Positions 5,635 through 6,243 of a DNA stretch of 6,243 bases are shown in pieces. Positions within the stretch are counted from its first letter, which is position 1, and the number at the start of each line of letters is the position of its first letter. Made by a program: the position numbers and the translations under genes. The notes under the pieces are model-generated. The model saw only the letters and a list, made by a program, of their open reading frames with translations. It was not told the origin of the DNA and did not search any database. This DNA comes from an uncultured Eubacterium sp. Its GTDB lineage: Bacteria; Bacillota; Clostridia; Lachnospirales; Lachnospiraceae. The stretch covers positions 1 through 6,243 of the forward strand of contig CABRZK010000149.1 in NCBI GenBank assembly GCA_902475415.1, read 5' to 3'.

Positions 5635-6243
5635 ATGGCAAAAGTCAGAACAAGATTTGCACCGAGCCCGACAGGACGTATGCATGTCGGCAATCTGCGT
5701 ACAGCTTTGTATACATATCTGATCGCAAAGCATGAAGGCGGAGATTTCGTATTAAGAATAGAGGATACTGATCAGGAGCGTTTTGTAGAAGAGGCTCTTG
5801 GTATCATTTACAGAACACTGGAGAAAACAGGTCTGATCCATGATGAGGGACCGGACAAAGACGGCGGTTATGGTCCGTATATCCAGAGTGAGCGCTGCAA
5901 GAGCTGTCTGTACATGGAATATGCCAAGAAACTGATCGAAAAAGGCGAGGCATACTACTGCTTCTGCGACAAAGAGCGTCTGGATTCTTTAAAACAGAAC
6001 ATCAACGGCAAAGAGATCAGTGTATATGACAAACATTGTCTGCACCTTTCCAAAGAAGAGATTGAGGCAAATCTGGCAGCAGGAAAACCGTTTGTTATTC
6101 GTGCAAACGTGCCGAATGAAGGTGAGACAACTTTCCATGATGAGATTTACGGAGATATCACACAGCCAAACTCTGAGCTGGATGATATGATTCTGATCAA
6201 ATCAGACGGATATCCGACTTACAATTTTGCAAACGTTGTAGAC
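5635..6243 (+). CDS. gltX: Glutamyl-tRNA synthetase, 5' part (cut by window end)
   Basis: The first 203 codons of a class I aminoacyl-tRNA synthetase that charges tRNA with glutamate in the cytoplasm; the frame stays open to the last base. The N-terminus RTRFAPSPTGRMHVGNLRTAL (5-25) holds the HIGH-type ATP-binding motif as HVGN (17-20), followed by LRIEDTDQERF (40-50). Four residues match a GluRS zinc site: C109 and C111 in YCFC, and C135 and H137 in CLH. DMILIKSDGYPTYNFANVVD (184-203) is the conserved active-site stretch. AAAGAGG (5621-5627) lies seven bases before ATG 5635. The KMSKS motif and anticodon-binding domain would lie beyond the window. In clostridia without glutaminyl-tRNA synthetase this enzyme usually also charges tRNA-Gln for GatCAB; that is inference here. 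It lies outside the pot operon, after the terminator. Confidence 0.96.
   Translation, partial: MAKVRTRFAPSPTGRMHVGNLRTALYTYLIAKHEGGDFVLRIEDTDQERFVEEALGIIYRTLEKTGLIHDEGPDKDGGYGPYIQSERCKSCLYMEYAKKLIEKGEAYYCFCDKERLDSLKQNINGKEISVYDKHCLHLSKEEIEANLAAGKPFVIRANVPNEGETTFHDEIYGDITQPNSELDDMILIKSDGYPTYNFANVVD

Overview
The window looks like chromosomal DNA of an anaerobic, low-to-moderate GC Firmicute, most likely a clostridium of the Lachnospiraceae type. This rests on protein style, AGGAG-like ribosome binding sites, AT-rich intergenic regions with near-consensus sigma-A promoters, and a PdaB-like deacetylase of a kind common in spore-forming clostridia. The taxon is an inference, not a database result.

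Layout: positions 55-825 (minus strand) encode a membrane-anchored polysaccharide deacetylase. Bases 1-54, downstream of it, show no feature I can support. A 188-base divergent intergenic region (826-1013) holds a strong promoter (TTGACT-16-TATAAT), phased A-tracts upstream of it, and an imperfect palindrome just before the next start codon. From there five plus-strand genes run to 5397: an XRE-cupin transcriptional regulator, then potA (ATPase), potB and potC (permeases) and potD (lipoprotein binding protein). Together they form a complete spermidine/putrescine-type ABC importer. potA/potB and potB/potC overlap by 8 and 7 bases; the other junctions are 31 and 27 bases, with no room for obvious internal promoters. 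A 15-bp stem plus T7 intrinsic terminator (5415-5474) closes the operon. After it, two candidate promoters, each with a perfect TATAAT box, lead into gltX (glutamyl-tRNA synthetase), which is cut by the window end after 203 codons.

Working together: PotD on the outer face of the membrane would capture a polyamine, PotB/PotC form the channel and PotA drives it. The first gene of the operon is a PuuR-like regulator that probably senses the imported substrate or a related metabolite and controls its own operon. The deacetylase and gltX are neighbours with separate transcription. I see no mobile element, CRISPR array, tRNA or rRNA. The content is mostly familiar; the less ordinary points are the operator-like architecture before the regulator, the altered ligand residues in PotD, and the loss of one canonical metal ligand in the deacetylase.
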